Of a stretch of DNA of 64,000 nt, positions 8,320 through 16,978 are shown one piece after another. The stretch is from contig NC_020126.1 in NCBI RefSeq assembly GCF_000331735.1, forward strand, positions 9,923,501-9,987,500, read 5' to 3'. The DNA comes from Myxococcus stipitatus DSM 14675. GTDB lineage: Bacteria; Myxococcota; Myxococcia; Myxococcales; Myxococcaceae. Within the stretch, counting starts at the first letter, position 1. Each line of letters starts with the position of its first letter. The translations under genes were made by a program, and so were the position numbers. The notes below the pieces were generated by a model. The model was given only the letters and a program-made list of their open reading frames with translations, ran no database searches and was not told the origin of the DNA.

Positions 8320-8775
8320 ATGGACCCCACCCAACCCGCCGACCGCATCTTCGAGGGGGGCACCCTCCTCACCATGAACGAACGCCAGCCCTCCGCCCAG
8401 GCCGTGGCGCTCCAGGGCGGCCGCATCCTCGCCGTGGGCACGCGCCACGAGGTCTTCGCGTTTCAAGGACCCGACACGGAGGTCGTCTCGATGCGGGGCG
8501 GGACGATGATTCCCGCCATCGTCGACGACGACACCTCGCCGGAGAATGTCGAACAGGAACCACAAGGCACGCTGGAGCCCGGCCAGCGCGCCAACTTCGT
8601 CGTGCTCAACGGCAACCCGCTCACCGTGACACCGCGCGCTCGCGAGGAGCTGCGCGTGATGCACGTGGTCAAGGATGGCCAGAGTCTCTACATGGCGGAC
8701 ACCGAGGCCGCGCGCGAGGACGCGCCCATCTTCGGCGAGGACCTCTTCCTGGATGAGAGCGGCTGGCTCGTCTGA
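8320..8775 (+). pseudogene. Amidohydrolase remnant: N- and C-terminal ends joined, catalytic barrel missing
   Basis: The 151-residue frame starts like YtcJ-type amidohydrolases: a beta-sandwich segment FEGGTLLTM, then ALQGGRILAVGT and MRGGTMIPAIVD. At the point where the metal-binding HxH of strand 1 should follow, the sequence reads VDDDTSPENV. It jumps directly to the C-terminal beta-sandwich (GTLEPGQRANFVVLNGNPL). About 300-400 residues of TIM barrel with all metal ligands are absent. The frame is intact, so this is either a decaying gene after an in-frame deletion or a small protein retaining only the sandwich domain. It cannot be an active amidohydrolase. Confidence 0.75.
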
Positions 8776-8920
8776 GAAGAAGCGCTCGACGACACCGGGG
8801 CATTTGGCACCCGCCGCGCGTGGGCTATCCGAAACTTCTTCACGCTGTACTCCGCAGGTGACTTCCTCCCACGCCCGGCGTTCTGCGATGGTGGGAGGAA
8901 ACCCCGCATCGGAGAGCCTC

Positions 8921-10015
8921 ATGCTCCGCCGCCTTGGCCCCGCGTTCTTCCTTGGCTCCGTGCTTCTCTGCGGCGCCTGCAAGAAATCAGAGGACCCCGC
9001 GCCGACGACTCCACCGGCGCCTCGTCCCACCGCGGAGCCCACCGCCACCTTCACCCTCTCCCTCCTCCAGGACGCGCCCGCTTCGGGCTGCACCTGGATT
9101 CGCCAGGACACCACCGGCGCACGCAAGGCCGTGGCCACCGTGGATGCGCCTTGTGAGCAGGTGGACCTGGCCTGGAGCGCGGACGGCAAGCAGGGCGTGC
9201 TGGTGGACCGAGGCCACGGCGCCACGGCGCCACGCGCCTGGAAGGTGGACTTCGAGTCGGACCAGGGCCCCCTGCCCTTCTCCCTCCCGGCGGAAGGTCA
9301 CACCGACTCGGTGGGCTTTGACGCGCAGGGCCACACCGTGGCGCTCGTGTCCCAGTTGGAGGGACTGACGCGCAAGGCGGAGCGAGGCGAGGAGTTCTTC
9401 GTGGTGGAGGGTCGCCGGCTCCCCGTGCCGGAGACGGAAGGCAGCGCGGGCCTGGCGCACGCGTACCGCCGCGAGGGAGAGCAGTGGCGGCGCGTCGAGT
9501 CGGTGGCCACGGTGTACGAGACGGAGGACGCGCCGGGCACGACGGTGCTGGCCACGGCGACCCAGCTGGTGTCCTCGACGTCGGGCCAGGACCCGGAGGT
9601 GCCCACGGCCACGGAGCTCTCCGAGGGCAGTGAGGACGCGGTGCGGCTGGACGCGGTGGTGAAGGACAAGGGCCACACGGAGTTCGGCACGTGGGTGTCG
9701 CTGGAGACGCATGGCGGGCCGCTGTATGCGTGGCGCGCGGCGCGGGAGTTGCCGGTGCTGATGCCGCCGCTGCGCTGGGAGCTGGGTGATCGCCTCGCCG
9801 AGCCGGAGTCCCTGTCGCTGTCGCCCACGTCGGTGGTGGAGCTGCGCGTGAGGGGCTCGCTGCTGCTGGTGACGTCGGACCACGGCGCGCGCATCTACGA
9901 CACGCGGACCAAGAAGCGCATCGCGCACCTGGATGGCGTGCACGACGCGCGCTTCTGGCCCAAGCCGCGCACCGTCACCGCGGCGATTCCGTCCGGGACG
10001 TCCGCGGCGCAGTAG
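8921..10015 (+). CDS. Hypothetical lipoprotein
   Basis: The 364-residue protein has a lipoprotein signal peptide (MLRRLGPAFFLGSVLLCGAC, lipidated Cys at about 20). A Pro/Thr-rich linker follows, then a globular region with VDLAWSADGKQGVLVDRG and LLVTSDHGARIYDTRTKKR, reminiscent of beta-propeller blades. No family is firmly recognised. Residue -3 of the lipobox is Cys, which is unusual but tolerated. It probably sits in the envelope. The ATG at 8921 was chosen because everything upstream lacks protein character and the signal peptide starts there. Its 3' end faces the convergent Yip1 gene at 34 bp. Confidence 0.75.
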   Translation: MLRRLGPAFFLGSVLLCGACKKSEDPAPTTPPAPRPTAEPTATFTLSLLQDAPASGCTWIRQDTTGARKAVATVDAPCEQVDLAWSADGKQGVLVDRGHGATAPRAWKVDFESDQGPLPFSLPAEGHTDSVGFDAQGHTVALVSQLEGLTRKAERGEEFFVVEGRRLPVPETEGSAGLAHAYRREGEQWRRVESVATVYETEDAPGTTVLATATQLVSSTSGQDPEVPTATELSEGSEDAVRLDAVVKDKGHTEFGTWVSLETHGGPLYAWRAARELPVLMPPLRWELGDRLAEPESLSLSPTSVVELRVRGSLLLVTSDHGARIYDTRTKKRIAHLDGVHDARFWPKPRTVTAAIPSGTSAAQ

Positions 10016-10048
10016 CTCTCTCGCCGCGAGCGGAGACGGCGGGGGTGG

Positions 10049-10894
10049 CTAGCGGATGCCGCCGTTCTCGCGGACCGCCGAATCAAACAGCCAGAAAAGG
10101 CCGGCCCCGCAGAGCCCGAGCAATCCCAAGGCCAGGAACCAGACCCAGAATACACCCACCGCGGCCTGTCTCCATCCCATGCGGCCCCCATGGTGGTACG
10201 CAGTGACGCGCGCCATGAAGCTCCAGATGAGAATCACATACAGGCTGAGGACCGGCACCAATCCCAGCAGGTAGACACCCTGGGAAAGGGCATATCCGCG
10301 CATCGTCGATTCGAGCGGGACGCGTGCGCCGACCATCCGCAGAATCACATTGTCCAAGCATGCCGCCAGGAAGGAACCGACCGCGTTCGCCAGGGGCAAC
10401 ACGACCAGCCAGCTGGCGAAGGAGGGGACGTCTATCGATTCGGGGCGACCCGAGAGGAGCGGCTCTATGGCGAAGAAGAAGACAACCGTCGGGAGGAACC
10501 CTGTGCAACCACAGAGGAACATGAACAAGACGGAGTCTTTCACGCTCCCCTTGGGCTCCATCCGGGCGAACGTGGCATCAGGACGCAGCATCACCTCCAT
10601 GCACGTCATCCAGAACGCCCTCGCCCAGCCCAATTCCTCGCGCTGGTCCCAAGGAACGGGCGCGTGCCGCATGTGCTCCTTGCAAGAGTCACAGTAGGGC
10701 GAGCCCGTGGGGCCGAAGCACAGACACGCCGCGCAGGAGAAGGCACCGCAGCGCGTGCAGGGCTGGACGCTCACCCGCGAAGGATGGACGACACAGACAG
10801 CCATCCCCGCTTCAGGAGGCGGCTCCATCGGCGACGAGGCGCCACACGTGCCACAGCCAGCGCCCTGGCACAGGGGACATGAGACGGAAGACAT
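10049..10894 (-). CDS. Yip1-domain membrane protein with N-terminal zinc-binding region
   Basis: The 281-residue protein has a Cys/His-rich N-terminus: CPLCQGAGC, then CVVHP, CTRCG, CAAC and CDSC, resembling a B-box-like or double zinc ribbon. Five hydrophobic segments follow from about residue 120. The Yip1-type motif region includes PKGSVKDSVLFMFLCG and AACLDNVILRMVG. Myxobacteria encode many such B-box-plus-Yip1 proteins of unknown role; eukaryotic Yip1 proteins work in membrane trafficking. The aromatic-rich last helices (FWVWFLALGLLGLCG) are clear membrane spans. Confidence 0.8.
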   Translation of the reverse strand: MSSVSCPLCQGAGCGTCGASSPMEPPPEAGMAVCVVHPSRVSVQPCTRCGAFSCAACLCFGPTGSPYCDSCKEHMRHAPVPWDQREELGWARAFWMTCMEVMLRPDATFARMEPKGSVKDSVLFMFLCGCTGFLPTVVFFFAIEPLLSGRPESIDVPSFASWLVVLPLANAVGSFLAACLDNVILRMVGARVPLESTMRGYALSQGVYLLGLVPVLSLYVILIWSFMARVTAYHHGGRMGWRQAAVGVFWVWFLALGLLGLCGAGLFWLFDSAVRENGGIR

Positions 10895-11082
10895 GCCGCC
10901 ATCGTCCCCCTGCCCACTCCGGCCGGAGGACGCGGACCCGCGAGAGGTGGTGAGAACACAACCCTCAGTCCTCGCAGGTCAACACTCGTCCGGCATTCCA
11001 GTCGGACAACCCCTGCTCACGGATGCCCTGCCCCCAAGCCCAGGAGGCCCGGCGGTCGCTCTCGCGCCCGACCCCAGGCGCG

Positions 11083-13287
11083 TCAGAGCGCCTGACGCGG
11101 ACGCACCAGCCCGTGGTCATCCGGCACGGCCCCCGCGCCACGGACGACGGAATCCGAGGCCGGCTCCGGCCGAGCCTCCCGCGCACGCCGTGCCTGCCTC
11201 AACGCCGCGCGAGCCTCCGCCTTGTGCCCCTGCGCCTTCTCCCGCTTCGCCAGGGCCTCCCACAGCTCGGGCGACTCCGGATGCAGCGCGACGCCCGCGC
11301 GCAACAACCCCAACGCCACGCGCGGAGACTCGGGTTCGACTACCCGCTTGAGCAGCATCATCGGCGCCAGCGCCAGCGCGCCCTGGGGCGTCTCCATCGC
11401 CTCGCGCAGCAGCGGCAGCACCTCCTCGTCCCGCTTCGCCACCAGCAACGCCTGCGACAACGCGAGCCGGGCCTCCACGCTCCGAGGCGACACCTCCACC
11501 GCGCGCTCCAGCCAACGCAGCCGCGCGGGCAACTGCTTGCGCCACCCGAACCCCTCCGCGACGCGCACCAGCTCGTCCGTGTAGTCCGGGCGAAGCTCGG
11601 GCCACTGCGCCACCGCCTTCTCGAGCGCGGGCCAGTGCACCTCCGGGTTCTTCACCTCATCCAACCGAAGCCGCCGCAGCTCCGCCGGAACCTCCGCGCG
11701 CTTCCACCCCGCCACGAAGCGCAGCAGGTCCCCGCGCAGCGGCTCACCCAGGCGCGGCGTCTCGGCCGCGCCCTCCGCCTCACACGCGGCCAGATAGTCC
11801 GCGAAGAACGACAGCGGCCCTTCCGCCGGGTACGCGAGGAGCCGCTCGGGGCCCTGCGCCTTCTCCAGCACGCGAGCCATGTGCGCGCCCACGCGGATGA
11901 ACACGGAGCCCAGCTTCGGGTCATGTCCGCTGCGAATGCGCTCCAGCGCCGCCTTCGAGTCCTTCGCGATGAGCTTGCGGTCCAGCATCTCCGACACCCG
12001 CGCGAACGCCCCGGGCACGTCTTCGTCCGGAGTCAGCGTGCCCGGCCCTCGCGTGGCCCACAGGTGATAGGCCAGGCCGTAGCTGACGATGCGCGACAGG
12101 CCCTCGTACACCACGGCGTCCACCGGGTCCGCGAAGTGCGCGTCGCGGCGCGTGGCGCCCGCCTCCAGCACGCCCTCCATCAACCGGATGGAGAGCCGAC
12201 GCAGGCGCTTGGCCTCGCCCTCGATGTTGGTGGCGAGCGCAATCACCGTGTCCTCGGCGGGGAACATCACCAGCAGCGTCGTGGTCTCCGGCTGCCCTCC
12301 CGCGTGCGCCACCAGGTAGTGGCCGCGCAGCGGATAGGTGGCGAAGCCCATGCCGTAGTCCGTGAGCCGCCCATCCCGCGTGGCCATGGACGACTGCATC
12401 ATCCCCATCGTGTCGCGCGACACCAGCTTGTGCGTCAGCACCGCGCGGCCGAAGCCCAGCATGTCGCCCACCGTTCCGCGCGTGCCTCCTCCGCCGAAGC
12501 GGCTGGACACATCCAGGAAGCGCGACGTCTTCACCACGCCATCCTTCAGCCGGTAGCCCACCGTCTGGTGTTCATCGCGCGTCGCGGTGACATCCAGGTC
12601 CGCGTGCGCCATGCCCGCGGGCTGGAAGACGTGCTCGCGCAGGTAGTCGCGGTAGGACTTCCCCGACGCCGTCTCCACCGCCGCGCCCAGCAGGTTGTAG
12701 CCCCACGTGCTGTACAGGTAGCGGGTGCGCGGCTCGAAGGAGAGCGGCTTCCCGGAGAAGACGGAGACGGCCTCCGCCGTGCTCAAGGGCTTCAGGTTGA
12801 TGGTGGAGGCGAGCCCGTCATACGTCGGCACCCCGCTGAGGTGCCCCAGCAGGTCCCGCACGGTGACGGCCCACTGCTTCGTCGGATAGCCCGGCACCAG
12901 CGTGTGGATGTCCGCGTCCAGGCTCAGCTTGCCCTGCTCCACCAACTGCATCACCGCGACGGCGGTGAAGGACTTGGTGATGGACGCCAGCCGGTACGTG
13001 GTGCGCGGCGTGACGGGCAGCTTGCGCGCCATGTCTCGCAAGCCATAGCCACACACCCAGCGCCGACTCCCTCGGGAGATGCCCACGGACATGCCCACCG
13101 TGGGCCCCTGCGACAGCTCCGCGCGCACCATCGCATCCAGCACCCGGGTCACCTCCTCGGGGAACGCGCTCGAGCCGTCAGCGGCCTCGGGGCTCGCGGG
13201 CTCGCACTCCGACGGGAGGCGCGGCGCCGCCAGCGCGGGCGACGCGAGCAACCACAGCACGGCGAACAACCCCGTGGACCTCATCAT
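11083..13287 (-). CDS. Beta-lactamase-like serine hydrolase with C-terminal helical/TPR region
   Basis: The 734-residue protein has a Sec signal peptide (cleavage near SPALA). A penicillin-binding/beta-lactamase-class-C-type domain follows with SITK (nucleophile S102, K105). The YxN motif position reads YST (192-194), so the usual Asn is replaced by Thr. An HAGG box stands for the third motif. After about residue 430 comes an alpha-helical region ending in TPR-like repeats (ARLALSQALLVAKRDEEV, PELWEALAKREKAQGHKAEA). Relatives are periplasmic esterases or D-Ala-peptide hydrolases; substrate is unknown. The start codon overlaps the stop of the SGNH gene (ATGA at 13287-13284), so the two are translationally coupled. 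Confidence 0.85.
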   Translation of the reverse strand: MMRSTGLFAVLWLLASPALAAPRLPSECEPASPEAADGSSAFPEEVTRVLDAMVRAELSQGPTVGMSVGISRGSRRWVCGYGLRDMARKLPVTPRTTYRLASITKSFTAVAVMQLVEQGKLSLDADIHTLVPGYPTKQWAVTVRDLLGHLSGVPTYDGLASTINLKPLSTAEAVSVFSGKPLSFEPRTRYLYSTWGYNLLGAAVETASGKSYRDYLREHVFQPAGMAHADLDVTATRDEHQTVGYRLKDGVVKTSRFLDVSSRFGGGGTRGTVGDMLGFGRAVLTHKLVSRDTMGMMQSSMATRDGRLTDYGMGFATYPLRGHYLVAHAGGQPETTTLLVMFPAEDTVIALATNIEGEAKRLRRLSIRLMEGVLEAGATRRDAHFADPVDAVVYEGLSRIVSYGLAYHLWATRGPGTLTPDEDVPGAFARVSEMLDRKLIAKDSKAALERIRSGHDPKLGSVFIRVGAHMARVLEKAQGPERLLAYPAEGPLSFFADYLAACEAEGAAETPRLGEPLRGDLLRFVAGWKRAEVPAELRRLRLDEVKNPEVHWPALEKAVAQWPELRPDYTDELVRVAEGFGWRKQLPARLRWLERAVEVSPRSVEARLALSQALLVAKRDEEVLPLLREAMETPQGALALAPMMLLKRVVEPESPRVALGLLRAGVALHPESPELWEALAKREKAQGHKAEARAALRQARRAREARPEPASDSVVRGAGAVPDDHGLVRPRQAL

Positions 13288-14750
13288 GGCGGAGTCTCCG
13301 TGGCGGTGGCGGACGGCGGCGCCTGGACAGGCACCCGCGAGGCCACGGAGCCCGAGGACGGCGGCGTCTCCGCCCACGCCCGCAGCAGCGCATCCGTGAC
13401 CAGGTGCCCCAGCACATCCAGCCCGCGTCCTCGTGGGTGCACCAGGTCATCGTGCATGTAGCCGGACCGGTGGAAGCGCTCCAGCGAGCCCTTGCCGCCC
13501 ATGGCCTCGTAGAGGTTGAAGAAGGCACAGCCCTCCGCCAGCGACACCTCCCGCTCCGCGCTGACGACGGCCTCCAGGAAGGGGCGCTGGGTGAGGGCCT
13601 TGCCCCGGTCCTTCGCGTCGCGCACCGCGTCCATCGGCCCCACCACCAGGCACGCACTGGACGGCGCCGCCGCACGGGCCCGGCGCAGCAGCGTGCCCAG
13701 GTCCGCGCGCAGCGTCTTCAAGTCCGTGCGCTTCCACTCCAGGCGCTTGGACTCGTTGCCGCCCAGGAAGAACACCAACAGCCGAGGCTCCCGCTCCGCG
13801 AGCTGCGAGCGCAGCGCGCCGTCCTCCAGCCGCGCATAGAGGCTCGCGTCCGCCGACGGCACCCCGAGCATGTCCAGGACGATGCCGGGCCGCGCCTGCT
13901 GGAGCACCACGCCCTGCACCACCGCGCCCTTGCCCTCGGCCACCACGTCCACCACCGTGGCGCCCGCGGGCACCACGAAGCGCGTGGACTTCGACAGGCC
14001 ACTGCCAAGGGGCTCCGTCCGCGCGAGCACCGCGTCGCCACTCCGCACCGTGAGCGCGCCCGCGTGGGGGACATCCAGCCACCACAGCGTGCCGTGCGGC
14101 TCGCCCTCCAGCTTGAAGCGGCTGCGCGCCTGGGCCGTGGTGGCCACGTGGTACACGCCGGTGATTCCGAACGGATGCGGCGGCTTGCGAAGCTCGCCCA
14201 GCGTGCGCGGCTGCCACCCGCTCCTGCTGTAGCCCGTGCGGCCGCGTCCACCGTACGGCGCCATCCGGTCCACCAGCAGCACGCCCCGGCCCGCGACGCC
14301 GAAGCCCGCGCCCAGGTCCTCGCGGAGGATGTCCACGATGCGGTCGCCCGCGATGAGCGAGTTGCCGAAGGCCTCGATGACGGTGGGCGTGGACGCCGTG
14401 CCGGCGGACATCGCGTCCAGCGACTCGAAGAAGGGCGCCAGCGCGGTGCGGCCACAGCCCGCCGCGGACGGCGTGACACACGGGTCATCCACCCGGGCCC
14501 CCACGGCGCCCAGCTTCAGCGCCAGCGCCTGGTTCGCGAGCGTACGCTCCTGGGGCTCGGGCACCACCCGGCGGAGCCCCCCCGGAGGCGCGGGCGCCGG
14601 AACCTGTCGAGGGGGCGACACCCCCACCACCGGAGGAGGCGGCGCGGGGCGGGCCTCGGACCCGATTTCACAGGCGGTCAACAGGCCACCGCAGGCCAGG
14701 ACGTGGAGCACGGCCCGCCAGCCACCCCACCCGACTTCCAGATGCGTCAT
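13284..14750 (-). CDS. SGNH/GDSL-type hydrolase-like lipoprotein
   Basis: The 488-residue protein carries a lipobox (GGLLTAC) and a Pro-rich linker, then a domain with GNSLIAGD. This resembles block I of SGNH hydrolases, where Ser of GNS(L) is the nucleophile. VFFLGGNESKR matches the block III Asn region and DDLVHPRGRGL the terminal DxxH pair. Such envelope SGNH proteins often act on O-acetyl groups of polysaccharides or peptidoglycan; the substrate here is unknown. It is translationally coupled to the downstream serine hydrolase, suggesting joint action on one cell-envelope substrate (inference). It is divergent from the OhrR-type gene. Confidence 0.78.
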   Translation of the reverse strand: MTHLEVGWGGWRAVLHVLACGGLLTACEIGSEARPAPPPPVVGVSPPRQVPAPAPPGGLRRVVPEPQERTLANQALALKLGAVGARVDDPCVTPSAAGCGRTALAPFFESLDAMSAGTASTPTVIEAFGNSLIAGDRIVDILREDLGAGFGVAGRGVLLVDRMAPYGGRGRTGYSRSGWQPRTLGELRKPPHPFGITGVYHVATTAQARSRFKLEGEPHGTLWWLDVPHAGALTVRSGDAVLARTEPLGSGLSKSTRFVVPAGATVVDVVAEGKGAVVQGVVLQQARPGIVLDMLGVPSADASLYARLEDGALRSQLAEREPRLLVFFLGGNESKRLEWKRTDLKTLRADLGTLLRRARAAAPSSACLVVGPMDAVRDAKDRGKALTQRPFLEAVVSAEREVSLAEGCAFFNLYEAMGGKGSLERFHRSGYMHDDLVHPRGRGLDVLGHLVTDALLRAWAETPPSSGSVASRVPVQAPPSATATETPP

Positions 14751-14830
14751 GCGGCTGACAGCGTAGACGAAAGCCCCCTCCCACGCATGTTCCCGGCCAA
14801 CCTGCCCGGCCGCCTAGCGGCCATGATTCC

Positions 14831-14842
14831 ATTGCGCACAAT
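14831..14842. promoter_or_regulatory. Candidate OhrR operator
   Basis: ATTGCGCACAAT is an inverted repeat (ATTG, 4-nt spacer, CAAT) 34 bp before the OhrR-type start codon, in the region divergent with the SGNH gene. OhrR-type MarR proteins commonly autoregulate through A/T-flanked inverted repeats near their own promoter. Arms are short, so this is tentative. Confidence 0.35.
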
Positions 14843-14876
14843 CGACCTGGAGCGCATGGTGCAGGGAGGAATCGCC

Positions 14877-15377
14877 ATGCCCCACTCCAAGAAGCGCGTG
14901 GACCCGCTGCACCTGAACGAGCAGCTCTGCTTCACCCTCTACTCGACGGTGCACCTGCTCAACCGCACGTACCGGCCGCTCCTGGAGAAGCTGGGCCTCA
15001 CCTACCCCCAGTACCTGGCCATGCTCGTGCTGTGGGAGGAGGACGACGTCACGGTGAAGGCGCTGGGGGAGCGGCTGCTCCTGGACTCCGGGACGCTGAC
15101 GCCGCTGCTCAAGCGCCTGGAGGCCTCGGGGTTCGTCAAGCGGGAGCGGGACGTCCTGGATGAGCGGCAGGTGCGCATCCGCCTGACGGCGACGGGCCGC
15201 GCCCTGCGCACCAAGGCGGAGTCCGTGCCCCTGTCCATCCTGGAAGCTTCCGGCTGCGCGCTGGAGGAGCTCCAGGACCTCAAGTCGCGCGTGCTCTCCC
15301 TCCGCGAGTCCTTGAGCTCGCGGCTGGGGCATGAACCCACGCTGCCTGGCACGAGCAGGCGCAAGAAGCAGGAGTAG
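14877..15377 (+). CDS. OhrR-type MarR regulator (organic peroxide sensing)
   Basis: The 166-residue protein has the OhrR signature. HLNEQLCFTLYS places the conserved redox-sensing Cys at residue 18. LTYPQYLAMLVLWE and LLLDSGTLTPLLKRLE form the winged helix, and VLDERQVRIRLT is the wing region. OhrR is a dimeric repressor that releases DNA when the Cys is oxidised by organic hydroperoxides. The ATG at 14877 is preceded by AGGGAGGA. OhrR usually sits beside ohr peroxiredoxin; here no ohr is adjacent, so its target may be elsewhere, itself, or the divergent SGNH operon. Confidence 0.85.
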   Translation: MPHSKKRVDPLHLNEQLCFTLYSTVHLLNRTYRPLLEKLGLTYPQYLAMLVLWEEDDVTVKALGERLLLDSGTLTPLLKRLEASGFVKRERDVLDERQVRIRLTATGRALRTKAESVPLSILEASGCALEELQDLKSRVLSLRESLSSRLGHEPTLPGTSRRKKQE

Positions 15378-15382
15378 TCCGG

Positions 15383-15808
15383 CTACACCTGGGTCTTGAG
15401 GACGTCCTTCAAGCCGCTGGAGCCCTTGTCGACGACGCGGCTCACCAGGTCCAACGCCTGGGCGTAGCGATACATGGAGGCCTGGAGCGACAGCAGCTCC
15501 GTGTTGGAGAAGCGCGCGCCGGAGGACGCGGACTGGATGATGCCATCCAACACGCCCTGGCCTACTTCCAACTCCCGGACGAACCGGGAGATGCCATTGA
15601 AGACACTCTTGGCGGTGCCCGCGACGGGGGGGACCACGCCCACCGAGGAGACGTCCCTCGGGGTGCCCGTGCTTGTCATTGCCTGGGCCTTGTCCGAGAG
15701 GACGCCATCGAATCGAGAGGCTTCGAGCTTTTCGGCTGGAGCGCCGCCCTGGGACTGCGTCACCAGGGGCGGCAACATCGAGGGGGCAGCCGTCAGCGGG
15801 CTGGTCAT
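15383..15808 (-). CDS. Orphan type III secretion inner-rod-like protein (YscI/HrpB/EscI family)
   Basis: The 141-residue protein has a low-complexity Ser/Thr/Pro-rich N-terminal half (residues 1-65) and a conserved helical C-terminus. The end matches the YscI/HrpB inner-rod pattern: FSNTELLSLQASMYRYAQ, then ALDLVSRVVDKGSSGLK and a terminal TQV. In type III secretion systems this protein forms the short rod or adaptor between export gate and needle. No other secretion gene occurs in the window. GGAGAC precedes the ATG at 15808. It may serve an unlinked apparatus. The C-terminal match is clear by eye but was not checked by profile search. Confidence 0.7.
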   Translation of the reverse strand: MTSPLTAAPSMLPPLVTQSQGGAPAEKLEASRFDGVLSDKAQAMTSTGTPRDVSSVGVVPPVAGTAKSVFNGISRFVRELEVGQGVLDGIIQSASSGARFSNTELLSLQASMYRYAQALDLVSRVVDKGSSGLKDVLKTQV

Positions 15809-15918
15809 CAGTGTGTCTCCTTCGTGCGGGGGGTGGAAGGCAGCCACTGCGGAGTATCGCCTTCAGCACTGACAGCTTCCGGGCCCGACGCAAGGAAACA
15901 CCCTGGTAGGTTTTGTGA

Positions 15919-16947
15919 TTACGCGCGTCCGACAACTGTTCCCCAGTGGCGCAAGCGCTCAACCACATAGGCAGGGTCGAGGAGGCCCTCGGGCGAGTAC
16001 AGTCCCGGCGCAACGGGCGCTCCCCCTCTGAGGCCCAGCAATCGCTCCACCGCGAGCGCCACGCCGCGTCCGCTCAAGCCGGAGTGCACGTCGCCATCCA
16101 CGAGCGCGTGGCGCACGCGGGCCGTCGTCCCATCGGGCAGCTCGCCCTCGATTTCGATGATGAGCTCATGGCCAGGGCCCTTGCCGGGCGCGCGCTGGGA
16201 CGCGGAGCGCACCGCCATGTCCAGCCGGACGGTGCTCGCCCCCGTCGACGCGGCGAGCGTGGCCACGTCGAGGAGGGGATAGGCGTGCCCCTTCCACGAG
16301 GTTCCGTCCACGCCCTGGAAGGTTCGGGTGGCGTCCTCTTCGCTCGAGGCCCAGATGAACTTCCCGTCCTCGAGGATGAGGGGGCTGGGCACCGACTTCT
16401 GGAGGCGCACCATGTCGCCGGAGGCCGCGGGGCCGCCCACGTCCTCCTCGTCGAAGATGCCGGAGAGGTAGATGGCGTGGACCTTCTTGAACTCTCGGGC
16501 GAAGTGCAGCGCGGAGAGGGCGGCGGTGCCTCCCAGGAAGTTGCCCAGCAGGAGGACGGCGGAGTCCTTCGGCCGCTGGATGTAGCGCCCGACGGCCGGG
16601 CCGATATCGAACGCGAAGTCGGAGAAGGACACGTAGGGCAGCCGGTGGTCCTGCGCGTACTTCATGGAGCGCAGCGAGTCGTCCTTGAGCAGCACCACCA
16701 CGGCGCTGAAGGCCGCGTCGGGCGCCAGGCCCAGGTCATCGCGCTCCAGGTCGACGCGCACGGCCTCCGCGTGGCCGATGTCCTTCGCCAGCGCCGCGGC
16801 CTTGGTCATGTCGCGCGCGCCAATCCGCACGGGCAGCTCCGGGTGGAGGTCTCTCAGCGCCTTCACGGCCCGGCGTCCGACGACTCCGGAGCCACCGATG
16901 ATGAGGACGGGTTTCACGTTCGAGGCAGTCACGTTCGAGGCAGTCAT
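15919..16947 (-). CDS. NAD(P)-binding saccharopine-dehydrogenase-like protein, paralogue B
   Basis: The 342-residue protein has an N-terminal Rossmann fold (VLIIGGSGVVGRRAVKAL, then VRIGARD as the end of strand 2, typical of NADP binders). VVLLKDDSLRSMKYAQ and DEEDVGGPAA are shared with the gene immediately upstream. The two proteins are clear tandem paralogues. Saccharopine-dehydrogenase-like oxidoreductases of this type are uncharacterised. The N-terminus contains a duplicated TASNV encoded by an exact 15-bp tandem repeat (16916-16945). The gene lies 31 bp downstream of paralogue A and probably shares its promoter and TetR control. Confidence 0.78.
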   Translation of the reverse strand: MTASNVTASNVKPVLIIGGSGVVGRRAVKALRDLHPELPVRIGARDMTKAAALAKDIGHAEAVRVDLERDDLGLAPDAAFSAVVVLLKDDSLRSMKYAQDHRLPYVSFSDFAFDIGPAVGRYIQRPKDSAVLLLGNFLGGTAALSALHFAREFKKVHAIYLSGIFDEEDVGGPAASGDMVRLQKSVPSPLILEDGKFIWASSEEDATRTFQGVDGTSWKGHAYPLLDVATLAASTGASTVRLDMAVRSASQRAPGKGPGHELIIEIEGELPDGTTARVRHALVDGDVHSGLSGRGVALAVERLLGLRGGAPVAPGLYSPEGLLDPAYVVERLRHWGTVVGRA

Positions 16948-16978
16948 GGGGAAGTTCCTGTGATGAGGAGGGGAGGGA

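Noticed and set aside
11023..13461. 812-codon plus-strand frame opposite the serine hydrolase gene
   Set aside because: Low-complexity Arg/Gln/His composition. The opposite strand has SITK and TPR motifs and a coupled start.
15383..15808. Complete type III secretion locus
   Set aside because: Only the inner-rod-like gene is present; flanking genes are an OhrR-type regulator and oxidoreductases.
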